Counted from the first letter of the stretch, positions 25,782-35,274 are shown. The stretch is 64,000 nt of DNA from Pseudoalteromonas sp049257235 (GCF_049257235.1 NZ_JBMMUF010000004.1:62001-126000), one strand, 5' to 3'. Translations and numbers: made by a program. Notes: generated from the letters alone by a model not told the origin.

Positions 25782-27878
25782 ATGCAAAATAACGCATTCA
25801 AAATGAATCGTATCTATTCTTTCATACTCGTAATAGCTACTCTGTTTATGTCGAGTTTTGCGACCGCCGTGCCTTTATTGTACGACGTACGCTACAACCC
25901 ATTGCTAGAAGGTGAAACGGAAGTCGAATTCGTCTTTGATGAAGAGATTTATGTAGAGCCTCAGATCCAGGTATTCAGCGAACCTGCACGTATCGAGATG
26001 TTCTTCGATGAGGCAGACTTTGAGCAGAGCTTGGGTGAAGTATTGGTGAACACCGCGGGTGTTGAAAAGGTAACGAATGAATTCGTTAATGATGGCTTTA
26101 AGGTCACTGTTTACCTTGATCGCTTGAAGATTTATCAAACGCGCGTAGACAAGAACTTGTTCTACCTACACGTGTCAGATAACCCAACACAAGATGCGAA
26201 CCAAACCGTTGCGCAAGAAGATGAAGGTGATAGCTATATCAACCGTATTCAGGCCCTTGATTTCCGCAGAGGTGAAGAAGGTGAAGCACGCGTACTCGTG
26301 TTCTTACAAGAGAACATGGCTGCGATTGATGTTCAGGAGCAAGCAGGCAAGATTATTGTTGAGTTCCACAACACCGACATCATCGACGACTTGTTATATA
26401 CCTTGGATGTGATGGACTTCGGCACCGTAGTGAATATGGTGGAAACGTTCAAAGAAGGCGCAAACAGCCGAATTGAAATCCAAACTACCGATGCGTTCGA
26501 TTACAACTACCAGCAATTGGACAACATCTTTACTCTGACAGTAGAGAAAGATGAATCTAAGCGCAGTTTCCTTGGTAATGGTAAAGAGTATCAGGGTCGT
26601 CCTATGTCTCTGAACTTCCAAGATATCTCAATCCGCGCAGTACTGCAGATTATTGCAGATTACAACGGCTTTAACCTTGTGGTGAGCGATTCGGTAGACG
26701 GTAATATTACTTTGCGTCTTGATGGTGTGCCTTGGGACCAAGCGCTGGATATCGTGCTGCGTGTTAAAGGTTTAGACAAACGTATGGAAGGCTCTATCCT
26801 GATGGTTGCTCCAACAGAAGAGTTGGCAGCACGTGAAGCAAAAGAGCTTAAAGCGAAGCAGCAGGTAGAAGACCTAGAGCCACTTTACAGTGAATATATC
26901 CAGTTGAACTATGCCAAAGCGCAAGAGTTTGCTGACTTACTGAAAACAGAGGCTAACAGTATCTTATCTGCGCGTGGAAGCGTGTCGGTAGATGCGCGTA
27001 CCAATACACTACTTATTAAAGACACTGCTAAGAGTATTGAAAGCGTTCGCCGTATGGTTGAAACACTCGATGTTGCAGTCAAACAGGTAGTGATTGAATC
27101 ACGCATGGTTACCGTTCGCGATAACGTTCAAGAAGACTTAGGTATTCGCTGGGGCTTCAGCGATAGCAACAGTGGCTTTGGAAACAATGTTGGTCCTAAT
27201 TCAACAGGTACGTTAACGGGTGTATCAGGTTCTATTATTGGCGCGAATGATATGGCGTTTAACAATAGTTCAAGTATTGGTGACCGTCTTAATGTAAACC
27301 TACCTGTTGCTAACCCAGCTGGCAGCATTGGTATGCACGTAGCGAAACTGGCTAACGGCCAACTGATTGACCTTGAGCTTTCTGCGCTAGAGCAAGAAAA
27401 CAAAGGTGAGATTATCGCCAGTCCACGTATCACTACTGCGAACCAGAAAAAAGCGCGTATCGAACAAGGTACCGAAATTCCATATGTTCAATCAGCTTCT
27501 AGTGGTGCGACGACAGTAACATTCAAAAAAGCGGTATTGAGCTTGGAAGTAACGCCACATATCACACCAGACAACAAGGTGATTCTTGACCTTGCTATCA
27601 CTCAAGATACACGTGGTGATACAGTTGATACACCTACAGGCCCAGCGGTTGCAATCGATACACAACGCATTGAAACGCAAGTTCTTGTTGAGAATGGCCA
27701 AACGGTTGTACTAGGTGGTATTTATCAGCAGCAAATCATCAGCTCAGCGAATAAGGTGCCATTACTAGGTGATGTTCCTTACCTTGGCGCGCTATTCCGC
27801 AATACCAGTGAGCGCAATGAGAAACGTGAGTTGCTTATCTTCGTTACACCGAAGATTATGGTTGAAAGCACGCTGTAG
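25782..27878 (+). CDS. pilQ: Type IV pilus secretin PilQ
   Basis: 698 residues from the ATG at 25782 (AAGG upstream); an in-frame ATG at 25743 would overlap pilP. Order: signal peptide ending 'SSFATA', two AMIN domains that bind peptidoglycan, a secretin/TonB short N-terminal domain ('MSLNFQDISIRAVLQIIADYNGFN'), an N1 domain, and the secretin pore with 'VLGGIYQQQ' and 'VPLLGDVPYLGALFR'. It forms the outer-membrane channel for the pilus. In many relatives aroK-aroB follow; here a terminator and the convergent dolP gene follow instead. Confidence 0.95.
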   Translation: MQNNAFKMNRIYSFILVIATLFMSSFATAVPLLYDVRYNPLLEGETEVEFVFDEEIYVEPQIQVFSEPARIEMFFDEADFEQSLGEVLVNTAGVEKVTNEFVNDGFKVTVYLDRLKIYQTRVDKNLFYLHVSDNPTQDANQTVAQEDEGDSYINRIQALDFRRGEEGEARVLVFLQENMAAIDVQEQAGKIIVEFHNTDIIDDLLYTLDVMDFGTVVNMVETFKEGANSRIEIQTTDAFDYNYQQLDNIFTLTVEKDESKRSFLGNGKEYQGRPMSLNFQDISIRAVLQIIADYNGFNLVVSDSVDGNITLRLDGVPWDQALDIVLRVKGLDKRMEGSILMVAPTEELAAREAKELKAKQQVEDLEPLYSEYIQLNYAKAQEFADLLKTEANSILSARGSVSVDARTNTLLIKDTAKSIESVRRMVETLDVAVKQVVIESRMVTVRDNVQEDLGIRWGFSDSNSGFGNNVGPNSTGTLTGVSGSIIGANDMAFNNSSSIGDRLNVNLPVANPAGSIGMHVAKLANGQLIDLELSALEQENKGEIIASPRITTANQKKARIEQGTEIPYVQSASSGATTVTFKKAVLSLEVTPHITPDNKVILDLAITQDTRGDTVDTPTGPAVAIDTQRIETQVLVENGQTVVLGGIYQQQIISSANKVPLLGDVPYLGALFRNTSERNEKRELLIFVTPKIMVESTL

Positions 27879-27892
27879 CGAAATAAACCCAG

Positions 27893-27923
27893 AAAAAAGC
27901 CACTTATTAAAGTGGCTTTTTTT
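27893..27923. terminator. Bidirectional terminator between pilQ and dolP
   Basis: AAAAAAGCCACTT, loop ATTA, AAGTGGCTTTTTT: 13-bp perfect stem just after the pilQ stop. Confidence 0.92.
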
Positions 27924-27975
27924 ATATCTTTTTTTTGTGCTTCACAGGTAGCGCTATAGGCGTAGAACAAAGGGG

Positions 27976-28545
27976 CTAGATGTATTCAAAAACCTTGATA
28001 ACACGCTCCACACCTGAAATATTACGGGCGATATTAACAGCCTCTTCAGCCTCAGTCTTGTTGACTAAGCCCATCAAAAATACTTCACCATTTTCAGTGA
28101 TCACTTTGATGTTACTACCGCTCACATTTTCAGCTGCAAGAAGCTGTGACTTCACCTTTGAAGTAAGCCAAGTATCGTGGCTTTGTGTCGTGATGCTGGT
28201 CGGTGAGCCTACGCGCAACTGATTATGAAGACGGCGTACGCCTTGCACTTTCTCCACTGCGGTTTGCGACATTGACTTGAGTTGCTCAGAGGGGACTTGA
28301 CCAAGAAGCAAGACAATGCCGTTGTAGCTGACAACTGTGGCATTGGTGTCTTTGCGTTCGCCTGTGACTTCTTTGATAGCAAGCGTTGCCTTTATTTCGA
28401 TGTTATTGTCGTCAATTTGGCTGCCAATAGTACGGCGGTCGTTTGCTGACGTTACTGCACCGGCAGTTCCGGCAACAACTGCAGCTGCACAGCCTTGAAG
28501 TAGAACACTGCTCACAACAATTGCTAAGAGGTGTTTGTTATTCAT
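27976..28545 (-). CDS. dolP: Outer-membrane BON-domain lipoprotein DolP
   Basis: 189 residues. Signal peptide with lipobox 'LLQGC' (Cys19), then two BON domains ('IEIKATLAIKEVTG' and 'TWLTSKVKSQLLAAENVSGSNIKVITENGEVFLMGLV'). DolP (YraP) binds anionic phospholipid at division sites and supports outer-membrane integrity and NlpD-dependent amidase activation. Last gene of lpoA-yraN-diaA-dolP; GGAGAA precedes the ATG, which directly follows the diaA stop. Confidence 0.92.
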   Translation of the reverse strand: MNNKHLLAIVVSSVLLQGCAAAVVAGTAGAVTSANDRRTIGSQIDDNNIEIKATLAIKEVTGERKDTNATVVSYNGIVLLLGQVPSEQLKSMSQTAVEKVQGVRRLHNQLRVGSPTSITTQSHDTWLTSKVKSQLLAAENVSGSNIKVITENGEVFLMGLVNKTEAEEAVNIARNISGVERVIKVFEYI

Positions 28546-29136
28546 TTATTCTTCTCCTTGTGGGAACAGAGTCATATCGATAAGCTCACTTAAGCAATGC
28601 AAGTTCACGAGGTGCGACTCTAAAATACGGCTAGGGCGTTTTGCTGGAATGCGGATTTCAACATCACTGGCATTAAGAAGGCCCGCCAGTTCGCCACCGT
28701 CGTCACCAACAAGTGCGATTACGGTCATATCTTTGGTTAATGCCGCTTCCACCGCGCTTATAATTGACTTTTCATTGCCATTGATGGCCAAAACCAACAA
28801 TAAATCACCTTGCTCGCCCAACGCTCTAATTTGTCTTGCATAGATGTCTCTGGCCTTAGTGCCTGATGCAGTAGAGCTCAAATTCATTGCGTGAGCTGAC
28901 AAAGAGATTGCTGGTAAACATGGGCGTTCAGTTTCGTAATGATTGACCAGTAACCCCGCGAAATGATCACTCAACATATGGCAGCTTGATGCGCCACAGC
29001 ACAGCAATTTATTGCCATTAATTAATGCTTGGGCAATTGATATAGCACCTGACTCCAATGCGCTGGGCAATACTTCCCCAGCGGCGATTTGGGCTTGGAT
29101 GCTCTCTGTGAATAGTGTTTTTATTTGTTCTTGCAT
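28546..29136 (-). CDS. diaA: DnaA initiator-associating protein DiaA (SIS domain)
   Basis: 196 residues forming one sugar-isomerase (SIS) domain, related to GmhA. DiaA tetramers bind DnaA and promote timely initiation at oriC. The usual glycine-rich 'GNGGSA' loop of GmhA is altered to 'CCGASSCHML', compatible with a DnaA-binding rather than an isomerase role. The neighbours yraN and dolP are those of DiaA. It abuts yraN and dolP directly. Confidence 0.88.
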   Translation of the reverse strand: MQEQIKTLFTESIQAQIAAGEVLPSALESGAISIAQALINGNKLLCCGASSCHMLSDHFAGLLVNHYETERPCLPAISLSAHAMNLSSTASGTKARDIYARQIRALGEQGDLLLVLAINGNEKSIISAVEAALTKDMTVIALVGDDGGELAGLLNASDVEIRIPAKRPSRILESHLVNLHCLSELIDMTLFPQGEE

Positions 29137-29508
29137 TTACAGTACGTTCTTAATCCAATGGAATTGCGTATCTTGCTGTCCGTCGATGGCAACATAGTCT
29201 GCACGCAGTGTGCAGTGCATGAGATCATGCTTTTGTACGTAGTGGGCAATGGTTTTACGCAATCGCCCCTGTTTCTTTGGAGTTAGCGCCCAAAGTGCGC
29301 CACCAAAACTACCATGTTTGCGAAATTTTACTTCAACAAATACCCAAGTGGCGCCATCTTTCATTATTAAATCCACTTCACCATAACGGCAGTGATAATT
29401 AGTTGTAACTGGAGTTAACCCCTGCGTCACTAAATAATCTTGTGCAAGGCGCTCATAATGCTGCCCCTTGTGTCGACTGTGGCGCCATTCCTTCGGTTGC
29501 CAAAACAT
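29137..29508 (-). CDS. yraN: UPF0102 family protein YraN
   Basis: 123 residues with the endonuclease-like fold of the UPF0102 family: 'KGQHYERLAQDYLVTQGL', 'CRYGEVDLIMKDG' and 'FVEVKFRKHGSFGGAL' (a GEVDLI...FVEVK arrangement like restriction-endonuclease active sites). No activity is firmly known. The start overlaps the end of lpoA by 56 bp, unusually long; no later in-frame start keeps the conserved N terminus, so I keep it. Confidence 0.88.
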   Translation of the reverse strand: MFWQPKEWRHSRHKGQHYERLAQDYLVTQGLTPVTTNYHCRYGEVDLIMKDGATWVFVEVKFRKHGSFGGALWALTPKKQGRLRKTIAHYVQKHDLMHCTLRADYVAIDGQQDTQFHWIKNVL

Positions 29509-31417
29509 CTTCAGTTCCTTGTGATTTCAGCGCCTCTTTTTGTAGGGGCTGAGGTGTAATGTGCTCCAGAGTAACAGGGGTAATTTTTCTAGCATCATAC
29601 CTTGCCCAGAGCAGGTGTCTTACTATTTCTCCTGTCGTGTTGACACTGAGCGCACCAGTTAGCCCGCTTACTCGCTTGCCAGGAAGCATACTAAGTTGGC
29701 GTAATTCAGGAATGATAGCAATAGCATCAAACCCCATTGCGAATAAGCGTTGCTCCAAGTCACCTTTATTAGGCCAAAGCTGCTCAACGGTTTCTCTAAG
29801 TTGCCTGTTGTTTAGGTTAGCAACGCCTGATGTGGGCAACATCCACGGCAACTCGGTAAAATACAATCCACTTAAATCACGTTTATCCGTGCTATCAATT
29901 TGTGTGCTGTGACTCTTAGAGCTCGCGTAAAGAGGGATCCGCTCAACAAAGGTACTTACATTCACATCTAAGTAGGGCTTGAGCAGGCGTGTTTGCGTCG
30001 CATCTGCTAAGAAGTAGACAACATCAATGTCCCTGCGCGAGCGAGTCTCACTCTCAACTTTTGCTTTGAACAGACGTTTAATCGCATCAATGCGTTGTTC
30101 GCTTTGTCCAACTTCCAGCAGTTCAGTAATGACGGATTCCATCTCCTCATTACTTTTGTATAAGCCCACTATTGGAGCTTGCTTGTTATAGCGCAGCCAT
30201 TGCTCGGTAAAGTACTGTGTAAGACGCTCGCCAGTACGATCTGCTGTTGATAGCAGTAATGGCTTTTCAAAACCTCTTGCCATAAAGTGCGCTAGCGCTT
30301 GATCTAATTCATGTTCAGGGGCTAGAGCAAAGTAAAAATGTTCACTTGATTGGCGCTCGACATCAACTCGGTTGAGGTAAATGCTGGCAAGTCCTTCAAG
30401 CAAGCCAGATTGCTCAAAGCGATTGATGTTTGCTTTTAACAAAGGGCCCACTGCGAAATCGAGTTCATGGGTTTGCACTGCAGTGCGAATGTCGTCATCC
30501 GACGCGTTAGCATCGATAAAATAGACGTTTTCAAATTGATGCTTATCCAGTGCCGCCATTATACCGCTTTTAACTGCGTCTCCAAGCGCTCGGTTGGCAC
30601 CTGTAAGCGGCAGGAATACACCTAAGTTCTTCACTGCAAAAGGCTCGACTTCCATCAATTGCGCTACTTTCTCATCAAGCGCAAACGCCGCTGGGTGATC
30701 CACAAATTTGCGACGCCAGTTGTTGGTGGCACTGTGCAGCTCAATAGGTGAACCTAAATAGATTTGTTTAATTTGTGCAAGTTGCGACCAGCCTCTTTGT
30801 ATATCAGAGCCAGAGTCCAATTTTTGCAGTTGCGTTAAGCTTAGTGACTGTAAGCTTGACCACAGTATTGGATTAACAGTTTGATTTCCAAAGCTTGCAT
30901 CACCAGCAGCATCTGCGGCGCGCAGCAAAAATGGGATGGCTTGAGTATTTAATTGCATTGCACTGTAGGCCGAGCCTTGCACTAATTGATGCCAATAATA
31001 CTCGCTTGGCGTATCTAATAAGGCTTGAAGCTTCTTGGTCTCAAGCAAAGCTAGTTGTGGCTGACCTTGCTGTAACTGCGCAAAAGCAGACACTAATCGC
31101 GCTTGAATGCGCTCATTTGGAAAATAGCGAGACAAGGTATCACTGGCTTGTTGTAAGGTAAGCCAATCTTGCTCCTCAAGGGCGAGCGTTTGTGCTGCAA
31201 TTAATTTATTTTGTTGCGCAGCAGCGTTTAACGTTAGCGCCTGTTGATAAGTTTCTTGCGCTGTATAAGTCGGTGCAACTTCAGGTTCACTGGTGTTTAC
31301 GGTCTGAATTTCACTTTCTTCGAGCTTTTGTGTTGTGCTACAGGCCGATAAGCCTGACAATAACACCATAAAAGCAATTGATTTGAGTCGCACAGTCTTT
31401 ACATTCCAATTGGTCAT
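29453..31417 (-). CDS. lpoA: Penicillin-binding protein activator LpoA
   Basis: 654 residues. Lipoprotein signal with lipobox 'GLSAC' (Cys26). The N-terminal part is TPR-like helical (to about 260). The C-terminal part is a periplasmic-binding-protein-like domain starting 'VKNLGVFLPLTGANRALGDAVKSGIMAALD'. LpoA reaches from the outer membrane through the wall to stimulate PBP1A transpeptidase activity; mrcA lies at 20279-22861. It diverges from rsmI across about 40 bp, a widespread arrangement. Confidence 0.93.
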   Translation of the reverse strand: MTNWNVKTVRLKSIAFMVLLSGLSACSTTQKLEESEIQTVNTSEPEVAPTYTAQETYQQALTLNAAAQQNKLIAAQTLALEEQDWLTLQQASDTLSRYFPNERIQARLVSAFAQLQQGQPQLALLETKKLQALLDTPSEYYWHQLVQGSAYSAMQLNTQAIPFLLRAADAAGDASFGNQTVNPILWSSLQSLSLTQLQKLDSGSDIQRGWSQLAQIKQIYLGSPIELHSATNNWRRKFVDHPAAFALDEKVAQLMEVEPFAVKNLGVFLPLTGANRALGDAVKSGIMAALDKHQFENVYFIDANASDDDIRTAVQTHELDFAVGPLLKANINRFEQSGLLEGLASIYLNRVDVERQSSEHFYFALAPEHELDQALAHFMARGFEKPLLLSTADRTGERLTQYFTEQWLRYNKQAPIVGLYKSNEEMESVITELLEVGQSEQRIDAIKRLFKAKVESETRSRRDIDVVYFLADATQTRLLKPYLDVNVSTFVERIPLYASSKSHSTQIDSTDKRDLSGLYFTELPWMLPTSGVANLNNRQLRETVEQLWPNKGDLEQRLFAMGFDAIAIIPELRQLSMLPGKRVSGLTGALSVNTTGEIVRHLLWARYDARKITPVTLEHITPQPLQKEALKSQGTEDVLATEGMAPQSTQGAAL

Positions 31418-31459
31418 CGTGTGATTCGCTTATCTTACTGACTGATGCAGGAGAGCTCA

Positions 31460-32329
31460 ATGTCCAATGTGGATATTTCAACCGATCTTCAACACACCAG
31501 TGCGGGAACATTATATATTGTTGCCACGCCCATCGGTAATTTGGAAGACATTAGCCAGCGTGCCATCAAGACCCTATCAGAGGTGGACTTAATAGCGGCT
31601 GAAGACACACGCCATACAGCAAAGCTTCTGTCTCATTTGGGGATCAGTAAGCGTACAATGGCCCTGCATGACCATAACGAGAAGCAAAAAGCACAGCAGG
31701 TTGTTGATTGGTTATCGCAAGGGTTGAATGTGGCGTTGGTGAGTGATGCAGGAACGCCACTTATCAGCGACCCTGGCTACGCCCTAGTTAGTTTATGTCG
31801 TGAACAAGGTGCTACCGTTACGCCAATTCCTGGCGCGTGCGCGGCGATAGCTGCGGTGAGTTGCTCTGGGTTACCAACAGATAAGTTTCAGTTCGTGGGC
31901 TTTTTGCCAGCCAAAAGTAAGGCGCGACAGGAGTTTTACACCCGAGCTTATGAGTCTGGCATGACCAGTATTATGTACGAGAGTACGCACCGAATCATGG
32001 CGAGTCTCAATGATTTAAAAGAGGCGTTGGGTGCCCATCAGCAAGTGGTGCTAGCTAAAGAACTAACCAAAAGCTTTGAAACCTTTTTTAATGGCACTGT
32101 GACAGAGCTGATTGCATTTTTAGAGCAAGACACTGCACGTCAAAAAGGCGAGATTGTGTTGATGCTACCGGGTCAGCCTGACCAAAGCAGTGACATTAAT
32201 CCTGAGGCACTGAAATTAATTGAGCTATTAAAGGCTGATATGCCGCTTAAGAAAGCCTGTGGCATTGCTGCTGAATATTTTGGCCTTAAGAAAAATGCGC
32301 TCTATAAGAGTATCTTAGAACAGCAATAG
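31460..32329 (+). CDS. rsmI: 16S rRNA (cytidine1402-2'-O)-methyltransferase RsmI
   Basis: 289 residues from the ATG at 31460, eight bases after CAGGAG; the frame opens five codons earlier. Tetrapyrrole-methylase fold with 'LYIVATPIGNLEDI', 'AAEDTRHTAKLL', 'VSDAGTPLISDPG' and 'PGACAAIAAV'. It methylates the 2'-OH of C1402 in the decoding centre; RsmH, which adds the N4 methyl at the same nucleotide, is encoded at 39093-40031. Confidence 0.95.
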   Translation: MSNVDISTDLQHTSAGTLYIVATPIGNLEDISQRAIKTLSEVDLIAAEDTRHTAKLLSHLGISKRTMALHDHNEKQKAQQVVDWLSQGLNVALVSDAGTPLISDPGYALVSLCREQGATVTPIPGACAAIAAVSCSGLPTDKFQFVGFLPAKSKARQEFYTRAYESGMTSIMYESTHRIMASLNDLKEALGAHQQVVLAKELTKSFETFFNGTVTELIAFLEQDTARQKGEIVLMLPGQPDQSSDINPEALKLIELLKADMPLKKACGIAAEYFGLKKNALYKSILEQQ

Positions 32330-32394
32330 CCTCTTTAAGTAAAAGTATCTCATGGCTAGGTTCAACTTCGCCTAGCTAGTTTCAGGTAAATAAG

Positions 32395-32400
32395 TATAAT
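32395..32400 (+). promoter_or_regulatory. -10 element of the rnpB promoter
   Basis: Perfect TATAAT ending 8 bp before the first base-paired nucleotide of RNase P RNA, followed by a GC-rich discriminator (ACCGCGC). No recognisable -35 at 16-18 bp. Confidence 0.6.
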
Positions 32401-32408
32401 ACCGCGCA

Positions 32409-32753
<345 letters not shown>

Positions 32754-32765
32754 ATCAATTTTAGT

Positions 32766-32802
32766 AGCCGCTTGATTTGCTTATGTAAAACAAGCGGCTT
32801 TC
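32766..32802 (+). terminator. Putative rnpB terminator
   Basis: AGCCGCTTG (32766-32774) pairs with CAAGCGGCT (32791-32799), followed by TTTCT. The T-run is short, so termination strength is uncertain. Confidence 0.6.
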
Positions 32803-33000
32803 TAAAATTCTCGCCAATTCAATCATCTGCCAGGGCATTTCCTTTTTCACTTTTTGTGTGATGTGTGCCAACCTATAAAAAATAGTGGTTAGCTGTCATA
32901 AAAAATGCTCTTTGTTAATGCGCATCAAGAAAATCTGAAGCCATTAATAAAAGAAAACCATACCTACATATTGCTCATTACCACACAAGCAAGGATGACT

Positions 33001-33597
33001 ATGCGCAGAATATTTGTATTCATACTTTTTACACTGGTTAGTTGCAGTAGTTTGGCCGTCACTGTTGAGGGGGCACACAAGGCACCTCAAGAGGTGGTTA
33101 AATATTTACAAGAGATAGCCCAAACAGCAAAGCTAGACTCACTCAGTATATCATCCGGCAGTCGCAGCGCGGCGAAGCAGGCACAGGTTATGTATGATTA
33201 CTACTTAGCTGCAGGGGCGGCAAATTGTAAATGTGCTGATTGCTCGACGTTTTCTGTGCGTAAGGCGTGCGCATTAATGTCTTATGACTCTATCGGTGAT
33301 GCAGCTATCGAGGCCATTACCGACGGGGGCAACAGAGAAAAATCAATTAGCCAAATGACGCAGGTTATCTTAACTGAGGTTGCAGCAATGGGGGAGCAGC
33401 GTAATCAAATGGCGCATGTGCCCCTGAAAGGGCGTTATGCTGTTGATATTAAGCCCTCTTCTATCGCTGATCATAAATCATTTAAGGCGGCAGTGATGAA
33501 GCATAAAGCAGTTATCAAGAGTCGCTTCTATTGGCCAGGCAAACCAGATGGACCGGGCGAGAGTGCATACCATATCGAATTCACTATCAGTGATTGA
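33001..33597 (+). CDS. Exported M15/hedgehog-fold-like peptidase, Cys-rich
   Basis: 198 residues from the ATG at 33001, chosen because an AAGGA lies five bases upstream and a signal peptide follows ('MRRIFVFILFTLVSCSSLAV'); 'LVSC' could be a lipobox (Cys15). The remainder resembles M15 DD-peptidases: 'ISSGSRS', a histidine in 'MAHVPLKGRYAVDIKP' with the downstream Asp, and 'SAYHIEF' near the C terminus would give the H/D/H zinc site. A cluster 'NCKCADC' plus 'RKAC' is not standard for the family. Substrate unknown; a wall peptide is the natural guess. An earlier in-frame start at 32905 is possible but would hide the signal peptide. Confidence 0.6.
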   Translation: MRRIFVFILFTLVSCSSLAVTVEGAHKAPQEVVKYLQEIAQTAKLDSLSISSGSRSAAKQAQVMYDYYLAAGAANCKCADCSTFSVRKACALMSYDSIGDAAIEAITDGGNREKSISQMTQVILTEVAAMGEQRNQMAHVPLKGRYAVDIKPSSIADHKSFKAAVMKHKAVIKSRFYWPGKPDGPGESAYHIEFTISD

Positions 33598-33620
33598 TTA
33601 CAATCGCGAGTATTGTGTTG

Positions 33621-33636
33621 ACTAATAATTATTAGT
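33621..33636. promoter_or_regulatory. Perfect 16-bp palindrome upstream of the beta-CASP gene
   Basis: ACTAATAATTATTAGT is self-complementary, 24 bp after the M15-like gene and 86 bp before the beta-CASP gene start, and overlaps a TTGACT that could be a -35. It may be an operator; the binding protein is unknown. Confidence 0.35.
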
Positions 33637-33722
33637 GCATAATCACAGCGATTTACTCATATATCGCTAAACTTACAATAATCTATTGGCTATTCAGCCC
33701 AACGACTTTGTGAGTGAAATCA

Positions 33723-35126
33723 ATGGCAACTATTACATTTCATGGTGCGGCGCAAGAGGTGACAGGGTCATGTCACTTGGTGCGCTCAGACGCATTTGGT
33801 GAACTCCTACTTGATTGCGGGTTACATCAAGGGATCAGGGCAAAACATCTCATTTCTCGCGATCAATTTGAATTTACTCCGAGCACGGTAGATATGGTTG
33901 TGCTCTCTCATGCGCATTTAGATCACAGTGGCCGTCTACCTTCTTTAGTACATGACGGTTTCGATGGGCCGATTTATTGCACTCAAGCTACCGCGCAGTT
34001 GCTCCCCATTATGTTGTTTGACGCATGGAGTTTGTACGAAAGTGACTTGCGTCGAGAGAACCGCAAGCGTGCACGCAAAGGTAAACCTGAAATAGTCGCT
34101 CAGTACGCTAAAGAAGATGTACTCAATGTTTTAGAGCTACTTAAACCTTTGCCCTATAAAAAGACAACAAGCATAACTCATGACGCTAGCGTATGTTTTT
34201 ATGACGCGGGTCATATTCTTGGCTCAGCCATTATTGAGTTGAAGTTTAATGATGAAGGTGTGCAAAAGACGTTAGTGTTCTCAGGTGATCTCGGTAACAA
34301 AGACACGTTACTCATGAATGACCCAACACTGTTGGAGCATGCTGATATTGTGCTGATGGAGGGCACTTATGGCGATCGCGAGCACAAATCGCTTGGGGAT
34401 ACGCAAACCCAGTTCAAAGAAATATTAAAAGACGCATTTGCAAAAGGTGGTAACGTAATGATCCCTGCCTTTGCCGTAGGTAGAACGCAAGAGTTACTAA
34501 TGTATTTGGGTAAGTTGCAACAAGCGGGGGAGTTGGATAATTGGCAGATATTTCTCGACAGTCCAATGGCGATAGAGGTAACCAGTGTTTATGATCAGTG
34601 GTTGCCCATACTGGACTGTGAGGGAGTAAAAACACTGTGCACTGGCGAGCAAACGTTACTGAAAGACTTTCTTTCAAAGCTTCACCTCATGGTGGCTGCA
34701 GAAGATTCAATGGCGATAAACAAAATAAGTAAAGGTGCGCTGATTATTGCAGGGAGTGGCATGTGTACAGGAGGGCGTATTACTCATCACTTTAAACATC
34801 GCATATGGGATAGTCGTAACACGATTATTTTTGTGGGTTATCAAGCAAATGGTACGCTTGGGCGCATTTTGGTTGAAGGCGCAGGACACGTTAAATTGTT
34901 TGGCGATGATATTATCGTCAAAGCTAACATTGAAACGCTTGGTGGATTCTCTGCTCATGCTGGGCAGCGGGCACTGATTGATTGGCTTACCCATTTTAAA
35001 TCAAATCCCAAAGTAGTGCTTGTTCATGGCGAGTTTGACGCCTTGCAGACATTAGCGAGTCGCCTTGACCATGTGCACAACATTCATGCAGATGTTCCTG
35101 TTTTAGGTGAGGCTATTTCTTTTTAA
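33723..35126 (+). CDS. MBL-fold beta-CASP metallo-hydrolase (RNA-processing type)
   Basis: 467 residues from the ATG at 33723 (a GTG three codons earlier is possible). A zinc-binding 'LSHAHLDHSGRLP' (HxHxDH), 'YDAGHILGSA' and 'FSGDLGN' define the metallo-beta-lactamase core. 'MEGTYGDREH', 'VMIPAFAVGRTQELL' and 'SGMCTGGRITHHF' belong to the beta-CASP domain, and 'LGGFSAHAGQ' with 'LVHGEFDAL' to the C-terminal motif. Relatives are archaeal/bacterial CPSF-like ribonucleases, so a nuclease acting on RNA is likely but not proved. It stands alone between short intergenic regions. Confidence 0.85.
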   Translation: MATITFHGAAQEVTGSCHLVRSDAFGELLLDCGLHQGIRAKHLISRDQFEFTPSTVDMVVLSHAHLDHSGRLPSLVHDGFDGPIYCTQATAQLLPIMLFDAWSLYESDLRRENRKRARKGKPEIVAQYAKEDVLNVLELLKPLPYKKTTSITHDASVCFYDAGHILGSAIIELKFNDEGVQKTLVFSGDLGNKDTLLMNDPTLLEHADIVLMEGTYGDREHKSLGDTQTQFKEILKDAFAKGGNVMIPAFAVGRTQELLMYLGKLQQAGELDNWQIFLDSPMAIEVTSVYDQWLPILDCEGVKTLCTGEQTLLKDFLSKLHLMVAAEDSMAINKISKGALIIAGSGMCTGGRITHHFKHRIWDSRNTIIFVGYQANGTLGRILVEGAGHVKLFGDDIIVKANIETLGGFSAHAGQRALIDWLTHFKSNPKVVLVHGEFDALQTLASRLDHVHNIHADVPVLGEAISF

Positions 35127-35180
35127 GGTATGGTATCTGTGCATAGCCACCACCAAAGGCAACCTATACGGCTTTATGAG

Positions 35181-35248
35181 TATGCTAATTTTTAGCGTCG
35201 TTTATGCTAATTTCCCGCATTACATTTAACAAAAATGCACACTAAACT
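35181..35248 (+). promoter_or_regulatory. Putative promoter and direct repeats upstream of the pirin gene
   Basis: TTACAT (35220-35225), 17 bp, TAAACT (35243-35248) fits sigma-70. Just upstream, TATGCTAATTT occurs twice, at 35181-35191 and 35203-35213, 22 bp apart (two helical turns), as expected for an activator binding one face of DNA. The regulator is unknown. Confidence 0.5.
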
Positions 35249-35274
35249 AGACCCCATATTTTTTGGAGGTGTGT

